Notes: generated by a model not told the origin, from the letters alone. Shown: positions 25,577 to 35,199, numbered from the stretch's first letter. The stretch: DNA of 64,000 bases from Euhalothece natronophila Z-M001 (GCF_007904085.1 NZ_CP042326.1:558001-622000); one strand, 5' to 3'. Program-made: numbers and translations.

Positions 25577-28012
25577 TTAACTCCTTAAGGTAACAGTAAA
25601 TTCTTGATTTAGAGCCTTGCGAACCTTCTCTAAAGACGGCTCAACTTCTTCATCGGTTAAAGTCCGATCGCGCGCTTGATAGATTAAACTAAAAGCTAAA
25701 CTCCGTTGTCCTTCAGGGACATTTTCACCGCGATATTCATCAAATAATTCTACTTGTTGTAGCAGGTTTCCTCCAGCTTTTTCCATCACTTGAATTAAGT
25801 CCGCTACGGGCAAGTCAACAGGGGCATATAATGCCATATCTCTGGCAACCGCAGGATAAGTTGAGAAGGGAGAAAAGCGCGACTGGGAGACATTTTTCTC
25901 AGCGAGGGCATTTAATAATAATTCTAGGTCAAAACTAAACACATAAACTGCGTCAGGCAAATCATGTTCTTGTCGGAATTGGGGATGTAATTGCCCAAAA
26001 ATTCCTAATCGCTGTTTCTCTAAAAATAAAATCGCAGTACGCCCCGGATGTAACCGCGAGTCTTCTTCTGTGGCTTGATAAGTAACGCTTAAGCCTAAAC
26101 GAGTGAAGGCAGCCTCTAATATGCCTTTCGCCTGATACCAACTCATGGACTGTCCTTGCCCTGAATTTACCCATTTTCCTTGGGGGAACATTTCACCGCC
26201 CATAATGCCAGCAAGGGTGTCAGCTTCGCCAATACCATTATCAGTATTCCAGAAGCGTCTGCCCATTTCAAAACCATTTAAAGCCCCATTACCTCGCGCT
26301 AAGTTGTAGGAAAAGGCATTAATTAGCCCACTGAGGAGTTCCGTTCGCAGTGCTGAGTATTCCTTGAAAAGGGGGTTAGCAAGGGTAACGGCCTTTCCTT
26401 CTGGTTTAACAAGGGAATAATGGAGAACTTCGGTTAATCCCACTGCCCGTAACGCCTCTCGAATGCGATTTTTATTCTGTTGTCGTGAGGAGAGATAACC
26501 CGGTTGCGTACTTTCGGGAAGAGTATCCTTAAAGTAATCATAGCCATAAAGACGGGCTACTTCTTCGATGAGATCAATTTCTCGTTCTAAATCATGGTAG
26601 CGGTAGGGGGGAACAGTAACTGTCCAACTCATGGCTTTTTCATCGCGAGTTAATTCACAACCTAAAGCCGTGAGGGTGCGTTCCACATCTTCGGGGGTTA
26701 ACTTTCCATCTTCGCGGTTATTAACCTCCCCTAAGACATGATGAATGCGATCTAATTTTAAGTTATGTTTACGATACCATTGGTCAGGAGAGGGGCGAGT
26801 GTCGGCAATGGCTTGCTGCGTGGGTGTTCCTTGGGCTAAATCAACTAGAAGCGCGATCGCGCGTTGTAACGCCTTTTCTAATTCTGCTTGGTTCACCCCC
26901 CGTTCATAGCGAGTAGAAGCCTCAGTCCGTAATCCTTGCGCCCTTGCAGAACGTCTCACTGCCACAGGTTCAAATAAAGCAGCTTCTAAAATAATATTCT
27001 CAGTTTGATCATAAACTTCTGTTTCTTCTCCCCCCATTACCCCAGCTAACGCCACAGGCACATCATTCGCCGTAATCAGCAAGTTTTCAGGATGCAATTG
27101 CCGAGTTTGTCCATCGAGGGTGGTTAACGTCTCTTTCTCCTGTGCTAAACGTACCCCAAGGCTTAAATTATCTTCCCCTGCAACAGTTTTTAACCGTTCT
27201 CTGTCAAAAGCGTGTAACGGTTGACCCCATTCCAGTAACACATAATTAGTAACATCAACCACATTATTAATGGGACGTACCCCTGCTGCTTGTAATCGCC
27301 GTTGCAGCCATTGCGGCGAGGGAGCAATTTTTAAGTTAGTAATTTCAGTTCCAATATAAGCAGGACAAGCTGTTTTTTCAGTAACCTTCACTTGTAGCGT
27401 CTGCTGGTTCCCCGATAAATCTCTATCCGAAGTTTCAGGAAGTTTTAATGGCACACCCGTTAAGGCGGCTACTTCTCGCGCCACACCCACTAAACTTAAG
27501 GCATCAGCACGATTTGCGGTTGTTGTCAAGTCTAAAACCACATCATCTAACCCTAGAAGCGGGTAAACTGGTTCCCCAAGAGTCAAATTATCCTCACTGA
27601 AAATATGAATGCCCTCAGACTCTTTTTCCAAGCCTAATTCCGCTAGAGAACAGATCATTCCCTCCGAATGAACGCCTCGTAGCTTACTGCGTTTAATTTT
27701 AAGCTCCTTCACTGGCAGATAACTACCCACCGTTGCCACAGGAACATAAATATCAGGGCGGACATTAGCTGCCCCACAGACAATATTTTTCGGTTCTCCT
27801 TCGCCAATATCCACTTTGCAGACACTGAGTTTATCAGCATTGGGATGAGTATTCTTTTCTAAAACCTTTCCCACCACTACACCTTCTGCGAAAGTGCGGC
27901 GGTGTTCAATTTCTTCCACTTCAAACCCAGCAATGGTTAAAATTTCCCCTAACTCTTCAGGAGTCAGATTAATCTCGACAAATTCTTGCAACCAGTTTAG
28001 AGAGACGCGCAT
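25577..28012 (-). CDS. pheT: Phenylalanine-tRNA ligase beta subunit
   Basis: A protein of 811 residues with full domain order: N-terminal B1, the EMAP-like tRNA-binding domain ([26 protein letters not shown]), B3/B4 editing domain, B5 domain, the catalytic-like core ([33 protein letters not shown]) and a C-terminal FDX-ACB anticodon-binding domain ([20 protein letters not shown]). Works with PheS, which is not in the window. Followed directly by the YciI-like gene. Confidence 0.97.
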   Translation of the reverse strand: MRVSLNWLQEFVEINLTPEELGEILTIAGFEVEEIEHRRTFAEGVVVGKVLEKNTHPNADKLSVCKVDIGEGEPKNIVCGAANVRPDIYVPVATVGSYLPVKELKIKRSKLRGVHSEGMICSLAELGLEKESEGIHIFSEDNLTLGEPVYPLLGLDDVVLDLTTTANRADALSLVGVAREVAALTGVPLKLPETSDRDLSGNQQTLQVKVTEKTACPAYIGTEITNLKIAPSPQWLQRRLQAAGVRPINNVVDVTNYVLLEWGQPLHAFDRERLKTVAGEDNLSLGVRLAQEKETLTTLDGQTRQLHPENLLITANDVPVALAGVMGGEETEVYDQTENIILEAALFEPVAVRRSARAQGLRTEASTRYERGVNQAELEKALQRAIALLVDLAQGTPTQQAIADTRPSPDQWYRKHNLKLDRIHHVLGEVNNREDGKLTPEDVERTLTALGCELTRDEKAMSWTVTVPPYRYHDLEREIDLIEEVARLYGYDYFKDTLPESTQPGYLSSRQQNKNRIREALRAVGLTEVLHYSLVKPEGKAVTLANPLFKEYSALRTELLSGLINAFSYNLARGNGALNGFEMGRRFWNTDNGIGEADTLAGIMGGEMFPQGKWVNSGQGQSMSWYQAKGILEAAFTRLGLSVTYQATEEDSRLHPGRTAILFLEKQRLGIFGQLHPQFRQEHDLPDAVYVFSFDLELLLNALAEKNVSQSRFSPFSTYPAVARDMALYAPVDLPVADLIQVMEKAGGNLLQQVELFDEYRGENVPEGQRSLAFSLIYQARDRTLTDEEVEPSLEKVRKALNQEFTVTLRS

Positions 28013-28250
28013 CGACTTGCTTTATATTGGTGTATCCATTCAAACTCAGCTTTTTAGTATTTTGACATGATCTGGTTTTCTCGCCAAGATTCCCCCTTTA
28101 GATATGCCATTTTTTATCCGTGTCTGAGGTATTCTATAGGTAGATATCTATTAACTTAGCTCTACTATTGAATGTGATAAAAATAACTAACTGACAAAAC
28201 TGAGTGCGTCGTCAAATCATAGTGCAAACCTTATCTGCGAAATTTACAAG

Positions 28251-29807
28251 ATGATTTACTGCCTGAATCCGTCTTGCCCTCAACCAAAAAATCCTAATAA
28301 TGTTAGAACTTGTCAAACCTGTGGTAGTGACTTAAAACTCAATGGTCGCTACATAGTAGGAAAAACCCTTGGTCAAGGGGGATTTGGGGCAACGTTTTTG
28401 GCAGTGGATACCAGTTTACCCGGAAATCCAGTTTGTGTCATTAAACAACTGCGCCCCGCTAATACCAGCAATAGCTTTTTAAAAATGGCACGAGATTTAT
28501 TTGATCGAGAAGCGGAAACTTTAGGAAAACTGGGAAATCATCCTCAAATTCCGCGCCTGTTAGATTATTTTGAGGAAAAACAACAATTCTTTTTAGTCCA
28601 AGATTTTGTTAAAGGGTCAAACTTACAAAAAGAAGTGAAAGAAAATGGCCCCTTTAGTGAAGCGGCGGTACGTCAATTTTTAACCGAGATTTTACCCCTA
28701 TTTGAGTATATCCACTCGGAAAAAGTGATTCATCGGGATATTAAACCAGCGAATATCATCCGACGGGGAATGGATAAAAAGCTAGTGTTAATTGATTTTG
28801 GGGCAGTTAAAAATCGCGTAAATGAAGAAATGGCAGCGGACTTATCTGGAGAGGATCCCCTTACTGCTTTTGCTGTGGGCACTCCTGGTTATTCGCCCCC
28901 TGAACAAATGGCGATGCGTCCCACCTATGCCAGTGATATTTATAGTTTAGGCGCAAGTTGTATTTATTTACTCTCTGGAAAATCTCCGAAAGATATTGGT
29001 TACAACTCTCGTACAGGGGCTTTAGATTGGGAACCGTACGTTAATACCAGTAGTCACCTGAAACAAGTATTGGGGAAAATGTTAGAGATGGCGGTGCGCG
29101 ATCGATATCAGTCGGCACAAGCGGTTTTAGATGCTTTGGAAATGGAGGCTTATGAGGAGAGTCTTTCTCAAGGATTAGTCAAACGCACAATTTTGGCGAA
29201 ACAAAAACAAACCGAAAATCAATCTCAACGTTCTAGCTGGAATTTTGAACTAGCTGAGTCTATTCGGAAGCGTCGTATTCGCATGGGATTACCCACTAGT
29301 CAAACACGGGATTTGAGTCAAGGTCGGACAACAGGAGGAATGTCCACAGGAGGAAGGAGTAAAGGCAGTGCGTCTCGTAAGTTAACAGCAAAACAGGTAG
29401 TAACTCAATATAAAAAGGGAAGGCGAGATTTTTCACAGGTGGATTTATATCGTCTGCAACTGGAAGAGGCAAGTTTAAGTAAAAGTATTTTTCGGGATGC
29501 TAATTTAATGCAGACTAATTTTTCCAAGGCTGATTTAACGGAGGCTGATTTTGCCAAAGGAATTTTACGGCGGGTAATTTTGCGAGAGGCGAGGTTAAGT
29601 AAGGCGTTTTTTAGTGAAGCGGATTTAAATAAGGCAGATTTACGGAAAGCGGATTTAACTTTGGCAAATTTTCAAGGGGCAAACCTTACAGAAGCAGACT
29701 TATCAGGGGCAAATTTAACTAATGCTAAAATCAGTGAGCAACAGTTGAAACAGGCGAAAACGAATTGGGCGACAATTTTGCCCAATGGCAAGCGGGCTTT
29801 GTGGTAG
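28251..29807 (+). CDS. SpkB-like Ser/Thr kinase with pentapeptide repeats
   Basis: A protein of 518 residues. The N-terminus has a small cysteine cluster (C4, C9, C21, C24) like a zinc ribbon. The Hanks kinase domain follows, with glycine loop GQGGFGATF, K65 in VIKQL, HRDIKPAN (161-168) and DFG (182-184), then GTPGYSPPEQM in the activation/P+1 region. A basic, Gly/Ser-rich linker (about 345-378) leads to about 22 pentapeptide repeats (A-D/N-L-x-x) to the C-terminus. The order Cys cluster, kinase, pentapeptides is that of Synechocystis SpkB, linked there to oxidative stress and motility. Substrates here are unknown. Confidence 0.9.
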   Translation: MIYCLNPSCPQPKNPNNVRTCQTCGSDLKLNGRYIVGKTLGQGGFGATFLAVDTSLPGNPVCVIKQLRPANTSNSFLKMARDLFDREAETLGKLGNHPQIPRLLDYFEEKQQFFLVQDFVKGSNLQKEVKENGPFSEAAVRQFLTEILPLFEYIHSEKVIHRDIKPANIIRRGMDKKLVLIDFGAVKNRVNEEMAADLSGEDPLTAFAVGTPGYSPPEQMAMRPTYASDIYSLGASCIYLLSGKSPKDIGYNSRTGALDWEPYVNTSSHLKQVLGKMLEMAVRDRYQSAQAVLDALEMEAYEESLSQGLVKRTILAKQKQTENQSQRSSWNFELAESIRKRRIRMGLPTSQTRDLSQGRTTGGMSTGGRSKGSASRKLTAKQVVTQYKKGRRDFSQVDLYRLQLEEASLSKSIFRDANLMQTNFSKADLTEADFAKGILRRVILREARLSKAFFSEADLNKADLRKADLTLANFQGANLTEADLSGANLTNAKISEQQLKQAKTNWATILPNGKRALW

Positions 29808-29864
29808 TTGTTTGTCATTTGTCATTTGTCATTCGTCATTCGTCATTCGTCATTTGTCCTTTGC
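29808..29864. repeat. Heptameric tandem repeat (GTCATTY)
   Basis: Seven-base units TTTGTCA/TTCGTCA repeated about seven times directly after the kinase stop, ending in TTTGTCCTTTG. Belongs to the short tandem repeat family seen at six other intergenic sites in the window. Confidence 0.8.
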
Positions 29865-29883
29865 ATCTGGATAAGAAGTTCTC

Positions 29884-29935
29884 TCTCCCCATCTCCCTAT
29901 CTCCCCATCTCCCTATCTCCCCATCTCCCCACCTG
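29884..29935. repeat. Octameric CTCCCCAT-type tandem repeat
   Basis: About six units alternating CTCCCCAT and CTCCCTAT, ending CTCCCCAC-CTGA exactly like the copy at 15303-15338. Confidence 0.8.
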
Positions 29936-29967
29936 ACAGTGATTTCAGGAGAATAAAACCATCCTGA

Positions 29968-29995
29968 TTGACAGGGGAGTCTTTCTTTTTATAAT
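29968..29995 (+). promoter_or_regulatory. Promoter of the metal P-type ATPase
   Basis: TTGACA (29968-29973), 16-base spacer, TATAAT (29990-29995): near-consensus sigma-70 promoter 36 bases before the ATG. The metalloregulator operator overlaps its -10 end. Confidence 0.8.
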
Positions 29996-30018
29996 ATCTG
30001 AATATGTCTTCAGGTTTT
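29993..30018 (+). promoter_or_regulatory. SmtB/ZiaR-type 12-2-12 operator
   Basis: AATATCTGAATA (29993-30004), TG, TCTTCAGGTTTT (30007-30018) is an imperfect 12-2-12 inverted repeat with the TGAA/TTCA cores of ArsR/SmtB-family zinc operators. It covers the end of the -10 box and the likely start site, so repressor binding would block transcription of the exporter until metal rises. A further TTCAGGTGTTT half site follows at about 30017-30027. Confidence 0.7.
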
Positions 30019-30031
30019 CAGGTGTTTAAAA

Positions 30032-31966
30032 ATGGGACAACACGGTGCTTGCGGTTGTACGCATGATCATGGACATGGGCATCATCATGGTGCAACAGAG
30101 TTTAGTTGGAAAAAGGAACTTACCCCGATCGCGCTTTCAGCTATTTTATTTCTCATCGGGTTAGTTTTTAATCAGCCTCTTGGTAATACCCCTTATGGAA
30201 TCGCTGAGTATGCTGTGTTACTACCTGCTTATGCAGTGAGTGGTTGGGGGGTTGTTACCAGTGCCGGGCGAAATTTACTCAAGGGAAAGGTTTTTGATGA
30301 AAACTTCTTGATGACCATTGCTACCCTTAGCGCGATCGCGCTTGGAGAACTCCCCGAAGCGGTAGCAGTGATGCTATTTTTTCAAGTGGGAGAACTTTTC
30401 CAAGATAGTGCTGTTGCCCGTTCTCGAAATTCAATTGAATCTTTACTCGCGATTCGCCCAGATACTGCTAACTTGAAAATTGACACCGAAATTAAACCCG
30501 TTTCCCCAGAAACAGTGCAAGTAGGGGAATTAATTCTCGTGCGTCCAGGGGAAAAAGTGCCCCTTGATGGGGAAATTTTACAGGGAAACTCAAAACTAGA
30601 TACGTCTCCTTTAACTGGTGAATCCATCCCTGAAACAGTGGAAGCGGGAGACAATATTCTTGCTGGTACGATTAATCAAACTGGTGTTTTAACGGTAAAA
30701 GTCACTAAGCCATTTGCAGAATCTTCCATTGCGAAAATTCTAGATTTAGTACAAAACGCCAATAGTAAGAAGGCTAAAACCGAAAAGTTTATTACTCGTT
30801 TTGCCCGTTACTATACCCCAATTGTGGTCTTATTATCTCTTGCGGTTGCTATTTTGCCACCGTTATTCCTCCCAGGGGCAACCCATGCCGAATGGGCTTA
30901 TCGAGCGTTAATTTTACTGGTCATTTCTTGTCCATGTGGCTTAGTGATTAGTATTCCCCTTGGCTACTTTGGTGGGGTAGGAAATGCTGCTAAACATGGC
31001 ATTTTGGTGAAAGGAGCAATGTTTTTAGATGCTCTAACGGAAGTGAAAACCGTTGTTTTTGATAAAACGGGAACGCTGACAAAAGGGAATTTTCAGGTCA
31101 CTGATATTGTTACCCATAATGGACTGAAAGAACCAGAATTGCTAGAATTAGCTGCCACTGTGGAATCACAATCAACTCATCCTGTGGCTCAATCTATTTG
31201 TGAGAAATATGGGACAACCATTGATCACTCTCAATTAGAGACTTATCAAGAAATTTCTGGACATGGCATTATTGCAGAAGTCAACCAACAAGTGGTTGTA
31301 GTGGGAAATGATCGCCTCTTGCATCGTGAACAGATCCCCCATGAACCTGAGATTTGCCAGTTGGAGGGGACAGTGGCACATACTGCTGTTAATGGGGAAT
31401 ATACAGGTCATATTCTCATTGCTGATGAACTCAAGGAGGATGGAGTAGAAGCGGTGCAAGGATTAAAATCTCAAGGAATTGAGGTGGTGATGTTAACGGG
31501 GGATCATGAAAGCGTCGCCAGCGCGATCGCGCAAAAGTTAAACATCGATCACTATCAAGCGCAATTACTCCCAGAAGATAAAGTAAACGCTTTAGAAGGA
31601 ATTTTGCAGCGATCACACCGCGAAAAAAATAAAGTTGCCTTTGTTGGCGATGGTATTAACGATGCCCCTGTCATTGCGCGAGCAGATGTAGGGATAGCAA
31701 TGGGGGGGTTAGGTTCTGATGCAGCGATTGAAACGGCTGATGTTGTAATTATGACCGATCATCCGTCGAAAGTTTCTCAGGCGATCGCGATCGCCCATAA
31801 AACTCGTCGCATTGTCTGGCAAAATATTGGCTTTGCTTTAGGGATTAAAGGCTTATTTATCCTTTTAGGCGCGGTAGGCGTTGCTACCCTTTGGGAAGCA
31901 ATTTTTGCTGATGTAGGAGTAGCTTTAATTGCTATTTTCAATGCGAGCCGTATCATGAAAGATTGA
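30032..31966 (+). CDS. Zn/Cd/Pb-exporting P1B-type ATPase
   Basis: A protein of 644 residues. Instead of an HMA domain the N-terminus has a short Cys/His-rich tail (C7, C9 and eight His by residue 19). Core motifs: TGES, the intramembrane SCPCGL (C300-P-C302), phosphorylation site DKTGT (D344), the HP locus (STHPVAQSI), GDGINDAP and a last helix with ADVGVALIAIFNASR, whose Asp is typical of Zn/Cd/Pb (P1B-2) pumps such as ZiaA and CadA. It exports divalent metal from the cytoplasm and is preceded by its own SmtB/ZiaR-type operator. No ArsR-family regulator gene is adjacent. Confidence 0.92.
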   Translation: MGQHGACGCTHDHGHGHHHGATEFSWKKELTPIALSAILFLIGLVFNQPLGNTPYGIAEYAVLLPAYAVSGWGVVTSAGRNLLKGKVFDENFLMTIATLSAIALGELPEAVAVMLFFQVGELFQDSAVARSRNSIESLLAIRPDTANLKIDTEIKPVSPETVQVGELILVRPGEKVPLDGEILQGNSKLDTSPLTGESIPETVEAGDNILAGTINQTGVLTVKVTKPFAESSIAKILDLVQNANSKKAKTEKFITRFARYYTPIVVLLSLAVAILPPLFLPGATHAEWAYRALILLVISCPCGLVISIPLGYFGGVGNAAKHGILVKGAMFLDALTEVKTVVFDKTGTLTKGNFQVTDIVTHNGLKEPELLELAATVESQSTHPVAQSICEKYGTTIDHSQLETYQEISGHGIIAEVNQQVVVVGNDRLLHREQIPHEPEICQLEGTVAHTAVNGEYTGHILIADELKEDGVEAVQGLKSQGIEVVMLTGDHESVASAIAQKLNIDHYQAQLLPEDKVNALEGILQRSHREKNKVAFVGDGINDAPVIARADVGIAMGGLGSDAAIETADVVIMTDHPSKVSQAIAIAHKTRRIVWQNIGFALGIKGLFILLGAVGVATLWEAIFADVGVALIAIFNASRIMKD

Positions 31967-32049
31967 TTATGAAGCAGGGGCATGATTTTAGAAACAATTC
32001 AAATTTTTATCTGCCCCATCTGAATTTACCAAAAAAATTCAGTTCTAAC

Positions 32050-32187
32050 TTATTTGAAGCCCACCGCAGCTTGCCAAACAAAAGCAAGCAACAGAAAGAA
32101 GACAGGAATAATGGGTAAAACATCCACTAAGGGATTAAAGATAGAATAGGCTTCTGGTAATTTGGCAAATAATAGTGCTACTTCCAT
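32050..32187 (-). CDS. psbK: Photosystem II reaction centre protein PsbK
   Basis: A 45-codon gene read from ATG 32187 to TAA 32050. The product [18 protein letters not shown] continues with [16 protein letters not shown] and ends [11 protein letters not shown], matching PsbK closely. The leader of eight residues would be removed before KLPEAY to give the 37-residue mature subunit. It has one membrane helix and sits at the edge of PSII near CP43. A ribosome binding site AAGGA lies about 11 bases upstream. It is monocistronic and convergent with the ATPase gene. Confidence 0.95.
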   Translation of the reverse strand: MEVALLFAKLPEAYSIFNPLVDVLPIIPVFFLLLAFVWQAAVGFK

Positions 32188-32394
32188 TTTTTATCGATCC
32201 TTACCAACGCAGTTTCTTAAAATATCGCTATTTATCTTAACATGAGTTGCTTGTATTGATCTTTTCATCAAAGAAAAACTCAGATTACAGCTTCAAGCCG
32301 GTTTAATTCCACTATTTACTGGTTGCTTAATACAACCGTTCAGCGTGAATCTGAAGAATCTCCCGTTATACTATAGTCGTCCCAATTCAGTTCC

Positions 32395-32443
32395 GTAGTG
32401 CAGGCATCTTGGCTGCTACTAGAGAGCAAGATGCTCCCACTAC
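32395..32443. repeat. Long imperfect hairpin repeat
   Basis: GTAGTG..GGCATCTTG pairs with CAAGATGC..CCACTAC across a loop of about 14 bases, giving a stem near 17 bp. The wording (gcatcttgct/agcaagatgc) is that of hairpin repeats often scattered through cyanobacterial intergenic DNA. No T run follows, so it is better read as a dispersed repeat than as a terminator. The rest of the gap 32188-32584 contains no gene that I can see. Confidence 0.55.
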
Positions 32444-32584
32444 TTTTAGGTTGCTGTTTTTTTATTTAGAATCACTATAAAAATAACCACGTGCACTTAT
32501 TGAACAGAACTTCCCTCTCAGGTTACAATTCAGTTTGTGTCTTTAAAAAAAATCTAGTAAATCGTTAAATTAGGGAACGGCTCT

Positions 32585-33862
32585 ATGATCCACGACATTT
32601 TCATGCCTGCACTGAGTTCAACTATGACCGAAGGAAAAATCGTTTCTTGGGCAAAATCCCCTGGAGAGAAGGTGCAGAAGGGAGAAACTATCCTCGTAGT
32701 GGAATCAGACAAAGCAGATATGGATGTGGAGTCGTTCCATGATGGCTATCTTGCCACGATTATGGTAGAAGCAGGAGAACAAGCGCCTGTGGGATCAGCC
32801 ATTGGCTTACTTGCAGAAACCGAAGCAGAAATTGAAACAGCCAAAGAGCAAGCTAAAAATCAAACACCAGAGAAAAGTAGCGATAGTACCCCGAAAACGC
32901 CGCTAGAGGAAGCGCCTGCTGCAAAACCCCAAGAACCAGCGCCCCAACCAGCAGCCGCTACTTCCACTAAAAAGCAGGATGGTCGTGTAGTCGCCTCTCC
33001 TCGCGCTCGCAAGTTAGCTAAGGAATATGGCGTTGACCTTTCTACTTTACAAGGAAGTGGCCCCCATGGGCGCATTGTCGCCAGTGATATTGAAGCAGCG
33101 GCAGGTAAGTCTCCTACCCCGACTCCTCAACCTACCCCGACTCCTCAGCCGACACCGCAACCCTCTCCCACGCCAGCACCCTCTGTTAGTGGTGAGGTTG
33201 TTCCTTTCACAACTTTACAAAATTCTGTGGTGCAAAATATGGTGGCGACGGTACAAGTTCCCACTTTCCATGTGGGCTATACCATCACCACAGATGAACT
33301 AGACAAACTCTATAAACAGATTAAGTCGAAAGGGGTAACGATGACGGCGTTATTAGCCAAAGCTGTGGCGATGACGTTGCAAAAACATCCCATTGTTAAT
33401 GCTAGTTATACCGAAAAAGGCACTCAATATCATGGGGCGATTAATATTGCGGTTGCTGTGGCGATGGAGGATGGAGGCTTAATTACTCCTGTTTTACGTA
33501 ATGCCGCTGAACAAGATATTTATACCCTCTCTCGCAATTGGAAAGATTTAGTAAAACGCGCTCGTAGCAAACAGTTACAACCAGAGGAATATAGCACTGG
33601 AACATTTACCCTGTCTAATTTGGGAATGTTTGGGGTTGACCGTTTTGATGCAATTTTACCTCCCGGACAAGGAGGCATTCTTGCCATTGGTGCTTCTCAA
33701 CCGCAGGTAGTGGCTACTGATGATGGCATGTTTGGGGTGCGTCGTCAGATGAGTGTGAATATTACTTGCGATCATCGCATTATATATGGCGCTCATGCCG
33801 CCGCTTTCTTACAAGATTTAGCACAATTAATGGAAAATAATCCGCAATCTTTAACAATGTAA
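32585..33862 (+). CDS. Pyruvate dehydrogenase E2, dihydrolipoamide acetyltransferase
   Basis: A protein of 425 residues: lipoyl domain with lipoyl lysine K43 (VESDKADMDVES), an acidic/Ala-Pro linker, the E1/E3-binding domain (VASPRARKLAKEYGVDL...GPHGRIVASDI, about 132-170), a Pro-Thr-Gln linker (SPTPTPQPTPTPQP) and the catalytic acyltransferase domain. The active-site segment reads CDHRIIYGAHAAAFL. The usual Asp two residues before Gly is Tyr, which is normal for the cyanobacterial/plastid E2 branch. Depends on LipA (61431-62309) for its cofactor. Other PDH genes are elsewhere. Confidence 0.93.
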   Translation: MIHDIFMPALSSTMTEGKIVSWAKSPGEKVQKGETILVVESDKADMDVESFHDGYLATIMVEAGEQAPVGSAIGLLAETEAEIETAKEQAKNQTPEKSSDSTPKTPLEEAPAAKPQEPAPQPAAATSTKKQDGRVVASPRARKLAKEYGVDLSTLQGSGPHGRIVASDIEAAAGKSPTPTPQPTPTPQPTPQPSPTPAPSVSGEVVPFTTLQNSVVQNMVATVQVPTFHVGYTITTDELDKLYKQIKSKGVTMTALLAKAVAMTLQKHPIVNASYTEKGTQYHGAINIAVAVAMEDGGLITPVLRNAAEQDIYTLSRNWKDLVKRARSKQLQPEEYSTGTFTLSNLGMFGVDRFDAILPPGQGGILAIGASQPQVVATDDGMFGVRRQMSVNITCDHRIIYGAHAAAFLQDLAQLMENNPQSLTM

Positions 33863-33865
33863 GTT

Positions 33866-33950
33866 AGTGGTCATTGGTCATTGGTCATTAGTCATTAGTC
33901 ATTGGTCATTAGTCATTGGTCATTGGTCATTAGTCATTGGTCATTGGGTT
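33866..33950. repeat. Heptameric repeat, distal half of an interrupted composite repeat
   Basis: About eleven GTCATTG/GTCATTA units followed by GGGTT. Read on the minus strand it is AACCCAATGACCAATGAC and so on, directly abutting the TnpB element's right end at 33951. Its partner half (GTCCTTTGTTGTTTAT) lies beyond the other end at 35346. Confidence 0.85.
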
Positions 33951-34080
33951 TTGAACCTCTCCCGTTAAATCAAAGATTATAACGGGAGATTCCCATATAG
34001 ACTCTTATCTAGGCAACCGTAGTTGCCCCCGACAGACCGCCATAACTGGGCTGTTTCACCACGGGCGTACCGACCGCAGT
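33951..34080 (-). ncRNA. Predicted omega-RNA (right-end RNA) of TnpB
   Basis: By analogy with characterised TnpB systems, the guide RNA scaffold comes from the 3' end of tnpB and the right end of the element. Here the minus strand after the stop carries a 10-bp hairpin, TCTCCCGTTA / TAACGGGAGA, then GGTTCAA at the border. The guide would begin at 33950. The 5' limit at 34080 is approximate. Confidence 0.4.
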
Positions 34081-35199
34081 TAATCCTCGCTTTAATACCA
34101 CTTCTGCTGCTGCTACATCCCTATCTTGCTGATATCCACACTCTGGACAAACATGAAGACGTTGGTTTAAGTCCTTTTTCCCAGTATGAACTCCACAATT
34201 AGGACAAACTTGAGAAGTGTAATCCTTATCCACTTTGGCAAAATAGGTATCTGTTTGAGAACAGACATATTCCAAAGTAGTTATGAATTGACCTAACCCC
34301 ATGTCTAGGGATTGTTTAGAGAACATTCCTTTACTCCAAGCTGTAAAGTTGATGTCTTCAACGAAGATCATTCCAGTGTCAGCGCAGAGTTGATGAGCAA
34401 GTTTGAAGTGGTAATCTTTGCGTTGATTAGCTACTTTTTCGTATAGTTTAGCTATCCTCTTTTGTAACTTGAGATACTTTCCAGACCCTTTCTTCTTGTT
34501 ACGTAGTTTTCTTTGCAGTAATCCAATCTTGCGCAGAACGCGATCAAGAAACTGTGGTCTTTCTATGGTTAAACCTTCAGAGGTAGCTAGCATACTTTTA
34601 ATTCCAACATCTAACCCCACTGCATGACCGTGAGGTGCTGGTGTTGGAATGTCAACATCTAATTCCAAGGCTAAGTTAACGTAGTAGCCAGACGCTTTCT
34701 TAATGACTTGGACTTGTTTAATTTGAAATCCTTTTGGAATTTCCCGTGATTTAATGAACCTTACCTGTTTCAGCAAGGGCATTCTAATTTGATTACCTTC
34801 GACTTCAATCTTGTTACTAACGAGATTAAAAGACTTCATCTTCTTCTTAAACCGAGGAAAGCCATAGCCTTTAGACTTCATGTCGTTAAAAGCTCGGTGA
34901 AGTTTTCTCAAAGTTTGTTGCATAGCCTGAGCATTCCCAGACTTAAGAAAGGGATAAGTTTTTTTAGCTTTGGTTAGGTTAGAGGATTGAATGTGGTAAT
35001 TGGGATATTCAAAAGGAGGTACAATGTATTCCGAGGTGATCGAGCATGAATTAATTCGACAACTACGAGAGTTATACCAGAGCTTTCTTTCAGCCAAGGC
35101 ATAATTCCAAACCGAACGACAAACATTGAGATTGTGTTCAATCTTTTCAATTTGTTGTTTAGTGGGTTTAATTTTGTAGTTGTAGGTTAAATTCAGCAT
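34009..35199 (-). CDS. tnpB: TnpB RNA-guided nuclease
   Basis: A protein of 396 residues and apparently intact: N-terminal TnpB fold (YNYKIKPTKQQIEKIEHNLNVCRSVWNYAL), RuvC-I GLDVGIKSML (Asp), RuvC-II FVEDINF (Glu), zinc ribbon CPNCGVHTGKKDLNQRLHVCPECGY, and RuvC-III QDRDVAAAEVVLKRG (Asp). All three catalytic acids and four zinc cysteines are present. TnpB is the ancestor of Cas12 and cuts DNA under omega-RNA guidance next to a short motif (TAM). No tnpA accompanies it. The stop lies only about 58 bases from the right end of the element. Confidence 0.93.
   Translation of the reverse strand: MLNLTYNYKIKPTKQQIEKIEHNLNVCRSVWNYALAERKLWYNSRSCRINSCSITSEYIVPPFEYPNYHIQSSNLTKAKKTYPFLKSGNAQAMQQTLRKLHRAFNDMKSKGYGFPRFKKKMKSFNLVSNKIEVEGNQIRMPLLKQVRFIKSREIPKGFQIKQVQVIKKASGYYVNLALELDVDIPTPAPHGHAVGLDVGIKSMLATSEGLTIERPQFLDRVLRKIGLLQRKLRNKKKGSGKYLKLQKRIAKLYEKVANQRKDYHFKLAHQLCADTGMIFVEDINFTAWSKGMFSKQSLDMGLGQFITTLEYVCSQTDTYFAKVDKDYTSQVCPNCGVHTGKKDLNQRLHVCPECGYQQDRDVAAAEVVLKRGLTAVGTPVVKQPSYGGLSGATTVA

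Noticed and set aside
29765-29956. 63-codon open frame over the kinase end and repeats
   Set aside because: Translation of tandem repeats in a frame shifted from the kinase; no start signal.
33770-33800. Tyr in place of Asp in the E2 active-site motif as a sign of inactivity
   Set aside because: The HRIIYG form is normal in the cyanobacterial and plastid E2 branch, which is active.
33866-33950. Repeat tract that might look like a CRISPR array
   Set aside because: Units are only seven bases long and contiguous, with no spacers and no cas genes nearby.
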